From the NCBI RefSeq assembly GCF_036711975.1, contig NC_091976.1:3596001-3660000 (forward strand): a stretch of 64,000 nucleotides of DNA. Direction: 5' to 3'. Positions 52,912 to 64,000 of this stretch are shown here, piece by piece. The notes below the pieces were generated by a model, which was given only the letters and a program-made list of their open reading frames with translations, searched no databases and was not told the origin of the DNA. The stretch comes from Onthophagus taurus (taxonomy: Eukaryota; Arthropoda; Insecta; Coleoptera; Scarabaeidae). The translations under genes and the position numbers were made by a program. Each line of letters opens with the position of its first letter. Position 1 is the stretch's first letter.

Positions 52912-53970
52912 TACATGAATGCTTACAAATTTCAGGAAGAATTTCGTTCTTGTCAAATGTCAGCAGAAGATGCTCTACTGGTTGAAGCTAAATTAACTAG
53001 ACGTCAATACAACATTATTAGAATGCAAAATCCTGACATATACCCATCCTACAAAGTTGTACAGGAAAAAAAAAGAAATGCTTTCCAAATAAGGAAAGTG
53101 TAAATATCACAACGACTTCAGCAGAAGTTGAATTACAAGCTTTGCTAAATTATACCGTAGAATGTTTGATTACTGTACAAAAGGATGTCATAAATTCACT
53201 AGATGAGAAGGATTTGAGTAAACTTTGTTTAATAACCAAGTGGGGGTTTGATGGCAGCTCCGACCACAGTTTCTATAAACAAGCGATTCATCTGTGTTTA
53301 TAACATCGCTTTGTACCGCTTCGTTTGGTACGCGATAGCTCTGAGATAATTTGGCAAAATCCTCGCCCATCATCTACAAGATTCTGCAGACCTTTAAAAA
53401 TCAACTTTATTAAGGAGTCTTCAAAAGTTTCCATGCTAGAAAAAAATAGAGTTGATAAAGAAATCACAAATATACAGAACAGTGATTTAACTTATAATGG
53501 AAAATTAATTTCAGTTAGTCATAAGCTAATTTTTTCTATGATTGATGGCAAAGTATGCAATTCACTAACTGAAACTTCTTCTACACATAAATGTTATATT
53601 TGTGGCGCAACATCGAAAAGCTTTAATTCTATTGATCAAATGATTAATAGAGAAATAAAATCTAATTACATATATACAATTCGGGATGTCAGTAGTACAT
53701 GGTTGGATTCGATTTTTTGAATGCCTTTTGCATTTATCTTATAAAATCCCCATAAGAAGTGGCAAGTTCGAGGTTCAAAAACTCTTTAGGGACAAATGTG
53801 ATTTAATGGTAAATATACCCAAGCCAGGATTTGGAAATACAAATGATGGTAACACTGCAAGACGTTTCTTTGTTAATCCAGAGCTTTCTCCGGAAATTAC
53901 GAAGGTAGACATTAATTTGATTAAAAGAATGCACGTCATTTTAATAGCTGTATTATCTGGTCTGTTGTGA
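52912..53970 (+). pseudogene. Transib-like (RAG1-related) transposase remnant
   Basis: Pieces in order: RRQYNIIRMQNPDIYPSYK, WGFDGSSDHS (first Asp, after a frame change at about 53250), EIIWQNPRPSSTRFCRPLKI, MIDGKVCNSLTETSSTHKCY followed by ICGATSKSFN (second Asp and the Cys pair), HGWIRFFECLLHLSYKIPIR, and KPGFGNTNDGNTARRFF. This series is that of Transib transposases, relatives of RAG1. At least four frame changes and some stops are present. TIRs not found. Confidence 0.8.
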
Positions 53971-54306
53971 AAATTTGCGCAACATTTTAAACAACGACAG
54001 TAATCTACTAAAAAAATTCACTCAAACGAGAAATATGCCAAGGAATAAAATAATATTATACATTTTTTTATTATATTTGTAAATTGTACTTATGTTGAAA
54101 TTTAAGAAATATATTATGATACTATTTTTATTTTTTATGAAAATTTTTTTTGTTTTATGATTATAAATGATAAGCAGTCTGCTCAAGCTCTGGACAAGTG
54201 GCTAGAAAGGCTACTTGAATCTAAAAACCGTCCAAAATAGATACAGAGAAGTAACGTCAAAGAAACAATTACAGACAGGTAAAATGCAATAAATTGAAAA
54301 AAATCC

Positions 54307-54345
54307 CTGTGTCTACATATAAACTGACTTTATATGTAGACACAG
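54307..54345. repeat. Perfect 17-bp hairpin with 5-base loop
   Basis: CTGTGTCTACATATAAA (54307-54323), loop CTGAC, then its exact complement (54329-54345). It stands alone in non-coding DNA. It may be the centre of a very short foldback or a terminal hairpin of an unknown element. Confidence 0.85.
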
Positions 54346-56564
54346 AACTTTCAACGTCTTTTAACTTGCAACTTCATTTTATTTTATTTATGTTCTTTAA
54401 ATAACAACTGGTATAATGGACTTTGATTATAGTTCAAAATATATAAAGGAGAAAAGGACAAACAAAGATAAGTTATTAGAAATTAACGAATTTATTATTA
54501 CCAAGCCAGAACCGCAATAGATAATAATAAGCCGTCGACAGTCACAGATGGGCCTTATACATCCCAAGAAACGACAATAATTTATATCTGCTACTGTTGA
54601 AAGCATCTCACACTTGGGTGCACCACTTAATTATAAAGCAAACAGGTTGGTGAGCAGAAAAACAACAAAATGCGAGAAATAACAAAGAGCTGTTTTAATT
54701 TGAACATTTTTAGTAAGAAAAACTCCAATATCCAAGTTTGACTTGGAACCATAAGAAAGTAATCTTAATTTTCGACAAAGAATCTGAATCCATTATCGCA
54801 TTTGTAGAAAACCAACCTTTATATTTTATAAGCCGATCTTGGCTCATATCTTGTAATCATAATGGTGAAATTTTATGTCATATTTTGAAATATATCTTGA
54901 AAATATCTCATCTCAACCTCTTTGGCCAAGATGAGTCCTTTTCCAAACAATTATTATGGACATTGAGTATCATGACTTAAGCATGATATAGCATCATGAT
55001 ATTCTTGAAAATTCAAAACATTGCGTGAAAATTAGATTATTAATATTTGGGTTCTTGGTTATAATTTTAAAAATGATGCTTATACAGAAGTTTGAACGAC
55101 TTATAATAATTATGCGGAGAGTTGCATGATATCCAGTACACAGAAAAATAAGCAGAGTTATAAGGATGAATTACATTTTGGGAGTTTTAATAAAACAAAT
55201 GATCAAAAAAGCAGATTCCAAAATGTATAAGTTGCACGTACACATGCGTTCCACAAAGAATTATTCAAACACTCTGGCAATTATTCTTGGTAGAACGCTT
55301 GTGTACCTATCCATAGCACAGCCATAAAAGACTGGTTCCTAAACTACACATCACAAATATGAAATCATTGAGATATATTAACAGCATATTGGGGAAATAA
55401 TACACACATTTATGTTGGTCTGATAATATCCCACATGTGACAAATATTTACTATTAATGTAATGACCCCAGTTTAGTTGCACAATGACTGACCATCTGAA
55501 ATCCATGCAATTCACACACAAGCTGAAACAAAAAGAAAAACATTAATTAATTGAAGAAATCAAACTAAAAGTGTAGTATGTTAAAATTGAATTTTTTCTT
55601 GTATTCCCACCATCTTTATTATGGAAATCAAGCTTATTTGCCATGAATAACATTTAAAAAAAATATCATAGTTAAAATCCTTGCAAAAAAAAGAAGATCC
55701 CAAAATTCATCTCTACTAAAAAGCTGTACTTATTAAGAGGTAAGCTCTAATATCTCATTAATAATATCATAATATCTCACAAATTTATAACACACATAGT
55801 TTAATTGAATAAGTAACACCTTGTAATATACTAATGTTATAAAAAAAATCTACATCACCGTTGAATCTCATTTCTTAATCATTTACTTAAACCAGTTGCA
55901 TAAGAAAAAAATAAGAAGACTGACAGATTCAACTTTACAATTATCTAGTAGTGCTCTAATTAACCCATTTGCATCATACAGAAGAAATTACTAGTTGAGC
56001 AGAAAATGAAACTTTGTAGTAAAACCAATGATAATAAATGGTACCTTGAATCTGAGAGCAATAAAAAACATAGATAAGTCTTCTGGAGAGCAAATAAAAA
56101 TGACTGGATGTCGCAAAATTTTATAATGCAGGTAGCCACAATAGAGACTTTAATGATCCTCACTTAAAACTGGTGTTTTTTCCTCCAAATTATACATCAT
56201 TGATAACTTTTGTAATGGTGGAGAAATAACTAGAGAAGAGCAGTTTCAAGCAACTTGGAAAAAAAAAATAGATTAGCTGTAATTTCTAATGAGAGTCATG
56301 ATGAAATTAATTGTGTGATCCTGATAAGCAGTTTCTATTTATTTTATAATAATAATTATTACAAATATATTTCATATTTTTGTTTTTGACTTAAAACTCG
56401 AAGTTAAATTATTTGTTCATTTCTATTTTTTATTGAATCCAAATTTCAACTATCATAAAATTTTACACCTTAATACTTGATTTCGATATAACAATGATAG
56501 ACATCGCCTTGATTTATGCTAAACACTCAAAACGGGATTTAGTTATGGTTACAACCTAAAAGAC
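54346..56564. other. Long decayed AT-rich region, possibly an old pogo-like element
   Basis: No intact gene in 2.2 kb. The only suggestive phrase is at about 56160-56200, HLKLVFFPPNYTSL, written by the sequence after small shifts. It resembles the LPPNTTS motif before the last Asp of pogo/Tigger transposases. Further 5', fragments with many stops cannot be assigned. Confidence 0.3.
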
Positions 56565-57188
56565 ATGCAAAATATATACAACAATATAAATTATTCTACC
56601 CCCAACTCCAGCATACCGAAAATCCACATCGCCGCCTCACTAACATTAACTCATAAAAGATTATTACTTTATCTTGTTAAAATTAAACTATTACCTGTTA
56701 AACTGAGGAATTGTCTTCAAAAGTTAGACTACAGCAAAACCATAGTGTTAGATATTGAATTACTATATAAACAACGCAAGTTATGGCGAAAGGGTAAGAT
56801 TGTAAAGGTAATAAGTCACTCAACTTATTTAATACAATGTGATAATGACGTAAAATTTGTTCATGTTAATGACATTAGATCTAACCCTTATGGTAGTATT
56901 AATATTGAGACTAGTAATAAGAATGAGATTAATAAAGAGAAGGATGTAACAACATCTAATGAATCATGTTTTAAAGAACTAGGTAATGCAAATGAAAATA
57001 TTATTGTCAACACTCCGATATGTAATGAAACACCAAAGTCACCTATAGCTGATATCGAGAGACCTGTTATAGAAGAACCGACACTTACAACCTAACCGTC
57101 TGTTTTTATTAATAAATCTCCTAAGACAAATAATGTAGTTACTAAGTCGGGAAGAATTGTTAAACCGCCTAAAAAATTAGACTTCTAA
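56565..57188 (+). pseudogene. Gypsy pol C-terminal tail (integrase end)
   Basis: The frame reads KLWRKGKIVKVISHSTYLIQ and CDNDVKFVHVNDIRSNPYG, the chromodomain-like GPY/F-type end of gypsy integrases. After a stop the tail SGRIVKPPKKLDF follows. The upstream part of the integrase is missing or replaced. A polypurine tract ACAGGGGGAGAAA (57201-57213) and the LTR start TGTTGTGAATG come next, the normal gypsy order. Confidence 0.75.
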
Positions 57189-57326
57189 ACTTGTTTTTAA
57201 ACAGGGGGAGAAATGTTGTGAATGTGACTAGACTACCAAATGTACATTAATAAAACAGTTAGACAATAGGTGGCGCGAGATCGATAGCAAGTCACTCAGA
57301 AGCGTCATACAAAATGGTGTGTGTAA

Positions 57327-59081
57327 AGGTAGCCACAGACGTTGTTCTTTTTTGGCAGTTTTAACCGCACGGGTAAAACTGTCGGTGTGTGGCCAAAAAC
57401 CGTCCTCCTTGCCGGCGTTCAAAAATATCTGCTGCAGCTTGATTTTAACCGTCCGTTTTCAAACGTGTTCGTTCAAGTCGGTTCGTGTCTGTGACGACGC
57501 AGTTAAGAAGGACCGGTTTTGTCAGTGTCGACTCTGTCCTCGATTAACCGCAAGTTATTTTGTTGTTGTTTTCACAATGACAGACCTAAGGAGTTACAAC
57601 AAACAATTTATAATTGAGTTCATAGAATTGTATAGAAGCCATCCGTGCCTTTGGAAAATTAAATCTACTGAATATTCTGATAGAGATAAAAAAAATAAAG
57701 CTTACGAAGACATGATAATAAAATTACAAGAAGTAGATAATTCCGCAACGAAAGAATCTGTTAAAAAGAAAATAGACTCTCTACGTGGTTGCTTCCGAAA
57801 GGAGTTAAAAAAAGTAATACAATCTAAGAAATCTGGTTCGGGGACTGATGAGGTGTACAAGCCCCATTTCTGGTACTACGAATATTTATTATTCCTTACA
57901 GACCAGGAAACACCGAGAGAAACAGTATCTAATATTGATGAAGAGACAAATAGCAATCAAGTAAGTAAAATAGTATATTAAGTATCCAGAACGGTAAGTA
58001 CAATTTACCGGTCGACGACAATGTTTGGAGACTGAGCGACGCGTTACGTAACGGAGCGAAGGTACAATATTGTCGGAAACCGGTTAATTGCTCACCGTTC
58101 GTGATGGTGACAACATTTTTTGCACGACCGAAATGAATATAAATAGAAAAATAATTTACTGAAATATATTGACATTTATAATTATTTTGTCAAAATTTGA
58201 ATTAATTACGTTGCCCTGGTTTTATTTACAAATTATTAGTTATTTATTTATTTTAATATTCTAGGTTTCTGACAATGAATTAACTCCTGAGGTGCTAGAA
58301 TCTCCCGGTATCTGTTCACCGCCCACACCTAGTTCATCTACATCACAAACATCTGTACGGCTATCTAAAGCATCGAAAAGATACAACAATAAATGCGACG
58401 AAGTGTTAGACGTGATTGGAAAAAATATATATATAATATATATATTGGAAAAGCATGGGCATCGAAATTAAGAGACCTCGATCCCCAACAAGCTATACAC
58501 GCAGAAAAATTAATAAACGATATATTCTACGAGGCACAGTTGGGAAATTTAAATCGCAATTGTTTTGTACAAACGCAACATGAACTTTATACAAACAACG
58601 TTCAGCCTCCATTCAACACTCGGCAATCACAAACCCATCCTTCATTCAACAACCAAACCTTATTAAACACTCAACTCCCATTTAACACTCAGCAATTATC
58701 ACACACTCAACCCTCATTTAACAATCAGCCTCTATTCAACACTCAGCAATTATTGCACACTTACCCTCATTTAACACTCAATCCTCATTAAACAGCCTCT
58801 ATTCAACACTCAGCAATCAATGCCCACTCAAACTTCATGCACACCTCTCAATAATACGCAACCAAATGAAAAATCGCGAACACCCAATAATCAAACGGCT
58901 GCAACTGCTAACATTGTCGTAGGAACCATCACAGCAGATTAGATGATGATAACGCTACGATTTCAGAAAAACTGAACGAAACAACGCCTAGTGTGTGGAT
59001 ATGGTCGTTGTTCGTGTTTACGCGTACAGTTTTACCCGTGCGGTTAAAACTGTCAAAAAAGAACGACGTCTGTGGCTACCT
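57327..59081 (+). mobile_element. PIF/Harbinger-like element with TAA duplication, no transposase
   Basis: TAA at 57324-57326 and 59082-59084 flank AGGTAGCCACAGACG and its complement. TIRs of about 55 bp share GCAGTTTTAACCGCACGGGT with few changes. A 3-bp TWA duplication is typical for PIF/Harbinger. Only the MADF/BESS accessory gene is inside; the DDE nuclease gene is absent. The copy would need help in trans. Confidence 0.82.
57577..58791 (+). pseudogene. MADF/BESS-domain DNA-binding protein (Harbinger accessory gene), two exons
   Basis: Exon 1 (57577-57960) encodes a MADF domain: FIIEFIELYRSHPCLWKIKS, DRDKKNKAYEDMI, VKKKIDSLRGCFRKELKKV, WYYEYLLFL. It ends at CAA/GTAAGT. The acceptor TTCTAG precedes exon 2 at 58265. 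In exon 2 a TA microsatellite (58424-58448) changes the frame; after it the BESS-like segment WASKLRDLDPQQAIHAEKLI and NDIFYEAQLGNL follows, then Asn/Gln/Thr-rich repeats of the FNTQ type. MADF proteins bind element ends as partners of Harbinger transposases. Confidence 0.8.
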
Positions 59082-59155
59082 TAATAACCGTCCAACTTAC
59101 TAAATAAAATAACTCATTAAACAGTGTTTGTGTCTTATTGAATAGTAATTCAATA

Positions 59156-59215
59156 ATGGAAGTTGATTCCGGAGCGTGTAAGTCTGTTATACATGTAACG
59201 CATTACAAAAAGTAT
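59156..59215 (+). pseudogene. Gypsy protease start fragment
   Basis: ATGGAAGTTGATTCCGGAGC encodes MEVDSGACKSVI, the aspartic-protease active-site motif DSGA. Homology ends at about 59215, where minus-strand integrase sequence begins. The two pieces face each other, a head-on junction. Confidence 0.6.
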
Positions 59216-61375
59216 TTATGATATCTTTTGATAGTTCTTTTCCTCTGTTCATAAAAAGTGATTTTTCCAATCCTTTTTTTACCGTTTGGACACCTCTCTC
59301 GGCCAATCCATTACTTTGTGGATGGTAAGGTGGTGACTTTACCGGCCTCACTCCATTTGATTGACAAAAAGCAACCAATTCTGTTGAGTTAAAAGGTGGA
59401 CCATTGTCCGAAAGAATTTCAACAGGTAAACCAAAAATTGAAAATATTTCCTTAAGTTTTCTAATGGTTTCCTTTGCAGTTGTCCCCTTATTCATCATTT
59501 TCACTTCTATCCACTTAGATTTATTGTCCACCAACAATAGAAAAGTGTACCCATCTTTGTGAAAGAAATCTATATCTACTCTGTAAAAATTTCTTGGTGA
59601 GCTAGACCATGGCAATAAGACACTTCCATTTGAAAAATTTTGAGTTTGCTGACATACATCGCACAATCCAATGAAACGTTCCACTGCCTCATTAATTCCT
59701 GGCCACCAACAGTACGACCTTAACAACATAGTCCCAATATGTTGTTCATGGAAAAGATTCAAAATCACATCTTGTAAAAATGGTGGAATTACAACTCTAT
59801 TTCCCAACAACAAACAGTTGTTTTCTATTGTTAATTCATTTCGTTTTAGAAAATAAGGTTTCAAATTTTCATCCTTCACTGAATTTGGCCATCCTGATCT
59901 TGTATAATCTTTAACCCTGATTAAAGTTACGTCTTTCTCTGTTGCTTGTGCAACATTTCCCACATGAATCGGTAATTCATTCACCAAACAAAAGGAATGT
60001 ATGTAATTCGGTATGTCAGTTTCAGTTTGTACTGGTAATCGTGATAAGCCATCTGCGTTTGCCACTAGTGCTCCTTTCTTGTATTCTATTTCATAGTCAT
60101 ACGCTGATAAAATAATGGCCCATCGTGTGATACGTGCTGCTGCAGTTATCGGAATACCTTTCTTTCTTCCGAACAAGAATTGTAACGGTTGATGGTCTGT
60201 AACCAATACAAATTTTCTGCCATAAATATATTTGTGAAATTTTTTTAAACCAAAAATTAATGCTAATGCTTCTCTTTCTAGATTAGAATAAGATTTTTCA
60301 GCTGCATTCAATGTACTTGAAGCAAACATAATGGGTTTATCCTGTCCATTAATTTTATGACTGAGCACTGCTCCTACTCCATAACCACTGGCATCACATG
60401 TAATGTAAATTGGTAATTTCGGATTGTAATGGGTTAAAACACTACTGGACGTCAATAACATCTTACTGGCTTGAAATGTTTCTTCATGCTCTTTTAACCA
60501 TATAAATTTCGTTTCCGATGGACATAAATTGTATAATGGTTTAAGTTTAGTTGACAACATTGGTATGAACTTTCCGTAATAATTCATTAAACCCAAGTAA
60601 GATTTTAATTGAGTAAGGTTAGTTGGTGAAGGTGCATTTACTAGACAAGCTATTTTATCTTTTGTGGGGTGTGTTCAATCTGTTCATTACTTCATGCACG
60701 TTCTTATAACACTCTTCAATAGTCGATCCATGAATTAAAATGTCGTCTAAATAACATTTTGTTTTAGGTATTCCAGACAAAATAGTATCCATTACGGCTT
60801 GAAATATCCCTGGTGCAGAGCTAATACCATATGTCAATCTGTTGTATCTAAACAATCCCAAATGAGTATTGATTGTTAACAATTCCTTGGAACTATCATT
60901 AATACGCAATTGTTGGTAAGATCCTTTCAAATCGATAACCGTAAATATTTTACTACCCTCCAGGCATGCAAATATGTCGTCTGGTAATGGTAAAACGCAG
61001 TGATCACAATCAAGGATGCGATTCAACGTTTTTTTAAAATCTACACAAATTCTGATTTCATTACTTTGTTTTTTTGGAATTACTACTATAGGACTTGCCC
61101 ATTCACTGTATTTAACTTTAGATAAAATTCCTGTTTCAACCATTTTCGCTATTTCTACTTCTACTTTTGGTTTTAGCGCGTATGGCATTTCATAAGCACG
61201 GTGAAAAATGGGTTTGACATTCTCTTTTAATTTCAATTCAGCTTTAAATTTGTTAATGTATGAATTACTATCTGAATCAAATACTTTATAAAACTTAGAT
61301 TTTAAGTCACTAACTAATTTTTGACATTTTTCATTTTCGGTATCCTCAACACTATATGTTAAATGAGTTGTCTGG
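59210..61375 (-). pseudogene. Ty3/gypsy pol (RT, RNase H, integrase), minus strand, broken
   Basis: RT piece (60655-61236 plus lead-in to 61375): WASPIVVIPKK, VIDLKGSYQQLRI, TYGISSAPGIFQ, CYLDDILIHG. After a short damaged stretch at 60596-60655 the second frame holds LMNYYGKFIP, RNase H (CDASGYGVGAVLSH, VTDHQPLQFLFG), the integrase zinc finger (H...CDVCQQTQ) and the catalytic DDE (LLVDNKSKWIEV, ILSDNGPPFNS, YHPQSNGLAERGVQ). It ends abruptly at KDIINTF. Protease, gag and the integrase tail are missing. The catalytic residues seen are intact. Confidence 0.9.
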
Positions 61376-61595
61376 TTTCAATATCCCCTAAATCCATTTT
61401 TGGGCAAAAATGAGATATATACGCCATCTGTTAGAAAAAGTTGTTTTCTATAAAATACTCGGCGTTTGTGTCGAAAATTTTCTATGTCATCACATTATGG
61501 CGTGTACATAGTTTACTTTTAATTACACCGTCACTACCGTTAGTATTATTGAGTTTCTCGCAATATATTGTAGAAAAATAGGTAAAGATCAAAAA

Positions 61596-63476
61596 ATGTC
61601 TTGTTTGGATATAAAAGAAACGGATTCTAGTCACGCAAGAAAGCGATCGCGGAATCCAGAATGTTGGCAACTCAATATTAACAAAGTGAAGAGGTATTTT
61701 CAGTTTTATGTGTATTATTAAAACTTTCTATTGCTTATTTTTTTTAATTTCAAGGTACTCACCTATTAATTTGCCAGAGTACCCAAAGTGCAATCACTGT
61801 ACAAAGTCTTACAGATGCAGTACTTTAAAAAATGATTATGTTTTAATGTTCCATAAGGCGTTTTATTCTAAATGTAATAAAATTCATCAGGATAATTTCA
61901 TTATAAAATTTACCAACATAAAAAAGCCAAAACGTGTAAGAAACACCAAAGGTGGTCCATCCCGAAAGTATTCAACCACATACTGGGTTCAAACAAAAGA
62001 GAATAAGAGGGTTCCTGTGTGTAAGAGAACCTTTACCAAAATTTTGTGTATAGGTGGAGAGAGGGTAAAAGGAGTATTAAATCGGCACTTTCAAACAGCA
62101 CAAATGGCAACTGAAAGACGAGGTGGTGATAAGAAGAAAAATAAATTTTTGCACATAAGACAAAAAGTTATTGAATTCATTAAGAAGTTTAAGCCGTTAG
62201 AGTCTCATTACTGCAGAGCGAAAATTGCTTGCCGGATTTATCCAGTGATCTAAATATCAGAAAGATGTGGAAGTTGTTTCAAAGGGAAAACACTGACGCT
62301 GAAAATATTAAAGAGAGCTACTTTCGATTTATTTTTAATACTTCCTTCAACATCGGCTTTGGATCTCCTAGCACCGATGTTTGCTCTAAGTGTCTTGAAC
62401 TCCGGGAAAAAATTAAAAATGAAAAGGTTGCATCTATTAAAACAGTGCTAACTACAGAATACCGAATACATAAGCTCAGGGCCAAAGCATTTTTTGAACA
62501 GCTAAAAGAGAAACGGGACGGCCTTCTGACAATTTCTTTTGATTGTCAGAAAAACTTGGTATTGCCCAAAATACCAGATCAAAGTACCTATTATAGTAGA
62601 CAACTGTACATTTACAACTTCACTACTATAGTGGGGCTCTCACATGCTCCGTTAACAAAAGATAATGTTAAAATTTTCACGTGGACTGAAGATGAACATG
62701 CCAAGGGCGCCAACGAAATCGCAAGCTGCGTCTTTTACACTTTAAACAATAGTAACTTAGAGGGAATAGATACACTTCGATTGGTCGCCGATGGATGCGG
62801 CGGCCAAAATAAAAATACCATTATGATATGTATGTTGTTCGAATGGCTAAGCAGTATAAGCAGTTCTATTAGAACAATCGAGCTGGTATTCCCAGTGGTT
62901 GGACACTCCTACATTCCACCTGACAGAGTTTTTGCTACTATCGAAAAAGAAATAAGAAAGAAGAAATTGTAATGCCAGAAGAATACATAAAATTTTCAAG
63001 AACATGCTACTGTTTTTAAACTTGGAAAAGATGTTCCCGATAGTGATTGGAAAGGTGCTGGTCAAAAAATCCTTAAGCCAGTGTCTCAATGGCATTTTAA
63101 ATTTAACCAATGTAAGAGATATATTATACGACGTGGCAACAAAAACGCCATCACCATTCGAGGTAAGTTATCTTACCGTTCAGACACCGGAACATTCAAA
63201 GGAGTTTTTAGGAAAAACCAAACCGCCATGAATATCCAGCCAAAAGAAAGTCCTACCGGAGTGAAACCAAAAGATCTGAAAATGAGAGATGTAAATAACT
63301 TGTTAAGCAAACATTATGGAAAGAACTGGAGAGCGGTAGAAAATTTGGCTTATTATAGAGATGTGTTGGGAAAATTTCAGAACACTAATATTCCTGGCGA
63401 TTCCCGAGAAGACAGTGGGGACGAAGAGCCTAGTTTATGTGATTCAACCGAAAATATACCTGATGTTAGAGTTTAA
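61596..63476 (+). pseudogene. DUF7869-type DDE transposase-like gene, one intron and several frameshifts
   Basis: Exon 1 (61596-61693, MSCLDIKETDSSHARKRS) ends at AG/GTATTT. The 61-base intron ends TTTCAAG and exon 2 keeps the frame. Then come a Cys pair region (KCNHCTKSYRC), a frame change at about 62215-62235, FGSPSTDVCSKCLELRE, TISFDCQKNLVLPK, RLVADGCGGQNKNTIM and VVGHSYIPPDRVFATIEKEI. After another shift (about 62965-63010) a C-terminal part follows to 63476. The spaced SFD, ADG-x-GGQNKN and H-x5-DR-x4-IEK motifs could form an RNase H-like active site. Such genes are common in insect genomes and are probably transposon-derived. Confidence 0.65.
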
Positions 63477-64000
63477 CAGTTTTTTAAGTACAGTTTTTAA
63501 ATAACATATCTTTCAAAAAATAAAGTTTCTTATTATTAGCTACAAAGAGATTTGATTCACTTTCAATTCATGCCTAATCCATTTTGTTCAGATTCAAATG
63601 AACCTTAATCCACAGTTTGGTAGCAAACGCAACCAAACACCATTTTTAAATCCACTTTGTGATTTCTATATCTATTTCAAAAGACGTGGTTATAGAATTT
63701 TTGAAACTTCAGTAAGTCTTCTAATAACAAATAAATTACGTTTAAATTAATAACGCCAAAATCATCCCAAAATACTTTTTTGCCGTTTTCTCAAAATCGA
63801 AAAATTTGGACTTAAGGGTATTTGAAACCAAACAACTCAAAGTTAAGTTGTTATTTGATACCCTAACTTTTGAATCAAGGACATTTTGCCATTTCGGATT
63901 TAACACATTTAGCCAATTACGACCCAACAGCGGTACAAAAGTATTTTTACACTCTATTACTATTAAAGGTAAACCAAAACATTTATTTCTATATTTTACG
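63477..64000. other. 3' flank, no gene supported
   Basis: ATAAAGTTTC near 63522 may be the poly(A) region of the preceding gene. The rest is AT-rich without ORFs of note. Near 63811-63862 the phrases AAGGGTATTTGAAACCAAACAACTC and GTTATTTGATACCCT form a loose inverted repeat. Confidence 0.5.

Larger units (their letters stand above)
57214..59152 (+). mobile_element. Gypsy LTR, split by a PIF/Harbinger-like element
   Basis: The LTR starts TGTTGTGAATGTGACT after a polypurine tract and probably ends ...TAATTCA at 59152. The insert 57327-59081 interrupts it; without it the LTR is about 180 bp. A protease-like piece follows directly on the right, so this LTR seems to lie between two pol parts. Confidence 0.6.

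Noticed and set aside
53250-53720. A true RAG1 gene
   Set aside because: The motif order and the NDGNTARRFF tail fit Transib; no RING or RAG-type N-terminal region is present, and the copy is broken.

Overview
This window looks like heterochromatin-like or accessory DNA from an insect (or other arthropod). It is AT-rich, it has no ordinary single-copy host gene that I can defend, and almost every readable stretch belongs to a transposable element or an endogenised virus. Supporting signs are TATA plus TCAGT-type initiators, spliceosomal intron signals, AATAAA signals, and element families typical of insects: Tc1, DD41D mariners, piggyBac, Transib, P-like, hAT, PIF/Harbinger-like, Ty3/gypsy and a jockey-like LINE. 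I cannot name the species.

Left part (1-18.1 kb). After 3.9 kb of non-coding DNA (a possible LTR promoter and primer-site region, and a 139-bp tandem repeat) lies the most interesting object, a Polinton/adintovirus-like element at about 3.9-17.9 kb. On the minus strand it has a 170-aa protein, a 400-aa double-jelly-roll capsid-like protein and a small ORF. On the plus strand it has a 101-aa conserved-looking protein with its own TATA/Inr promoter, and a C2H2-zinc-finger, HNH and protein-primed type B DNA polymerase gene. Between these two arms, at 6.09-12.0 kb, sits a cassette of a different kind: a parvovirus-like SF3 helicase (NS1-like) and a parvovirus/bidnavirus-like capsid protein, flanked by a 281-bp near-identical direct repeat of the capsid 3' region. 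An apparently intact Tc1 element is inserted in the NS region. This is the gene combination (PolB, NS1 helicase, parvoviral VP, Polinton) that has been proposed for the origin of bidnaviruses. Most genes of the cassette are frameshifted.

Middle part (18.1-36 kb). A jockey-like LINE has inserted into a tRNA-derived SINE and has lost its reverse transcriptase. Next come a minisatellite, a long inverted repeat, a DD41D mariner with TIRs of about 333 bp, and a second, unrelated parvoviral relic: an ambidensovirus-like NS1/NS2 overlap with a minus-strand VP tail. Further DD41D copies follow (26.5, 27.5 and 33.3 kb), one of them inside a gypsy fragment, then a foldback element, pogo-like and P-element-like remnants, and a stray PolB fragment.

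Right part (36-64 kb). It starts with an apparently complete piggyBac element. After it come a BED-finger remnant, a hammerhead-ribozyme-like motif, a Tc1-like remnant, and two diverged copies of an unrecognised gene. A 1.3-kb unit carrying a decayed ATRX-like SNF2 fragment is present as three tandem copies. Then follow a hAT nested in a hAT, an IS630/Tc1-superfamily transposase, a Transib remnant, and a PIF/Harbinger-like element (MADF/BESS gene only) inside a gypsy LTR. The window ends with an oppositely oriented gypsy pol gene and a decayed DUF7869-type transposase-like gene.

How the parts work together: the 3.9-17.9 kb genes look like the capsid, replication and accessory modules of one virus-like element. 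The rest is a succession of nested, mostly dead insertions whose target-site duplications let the order of insertion be read.
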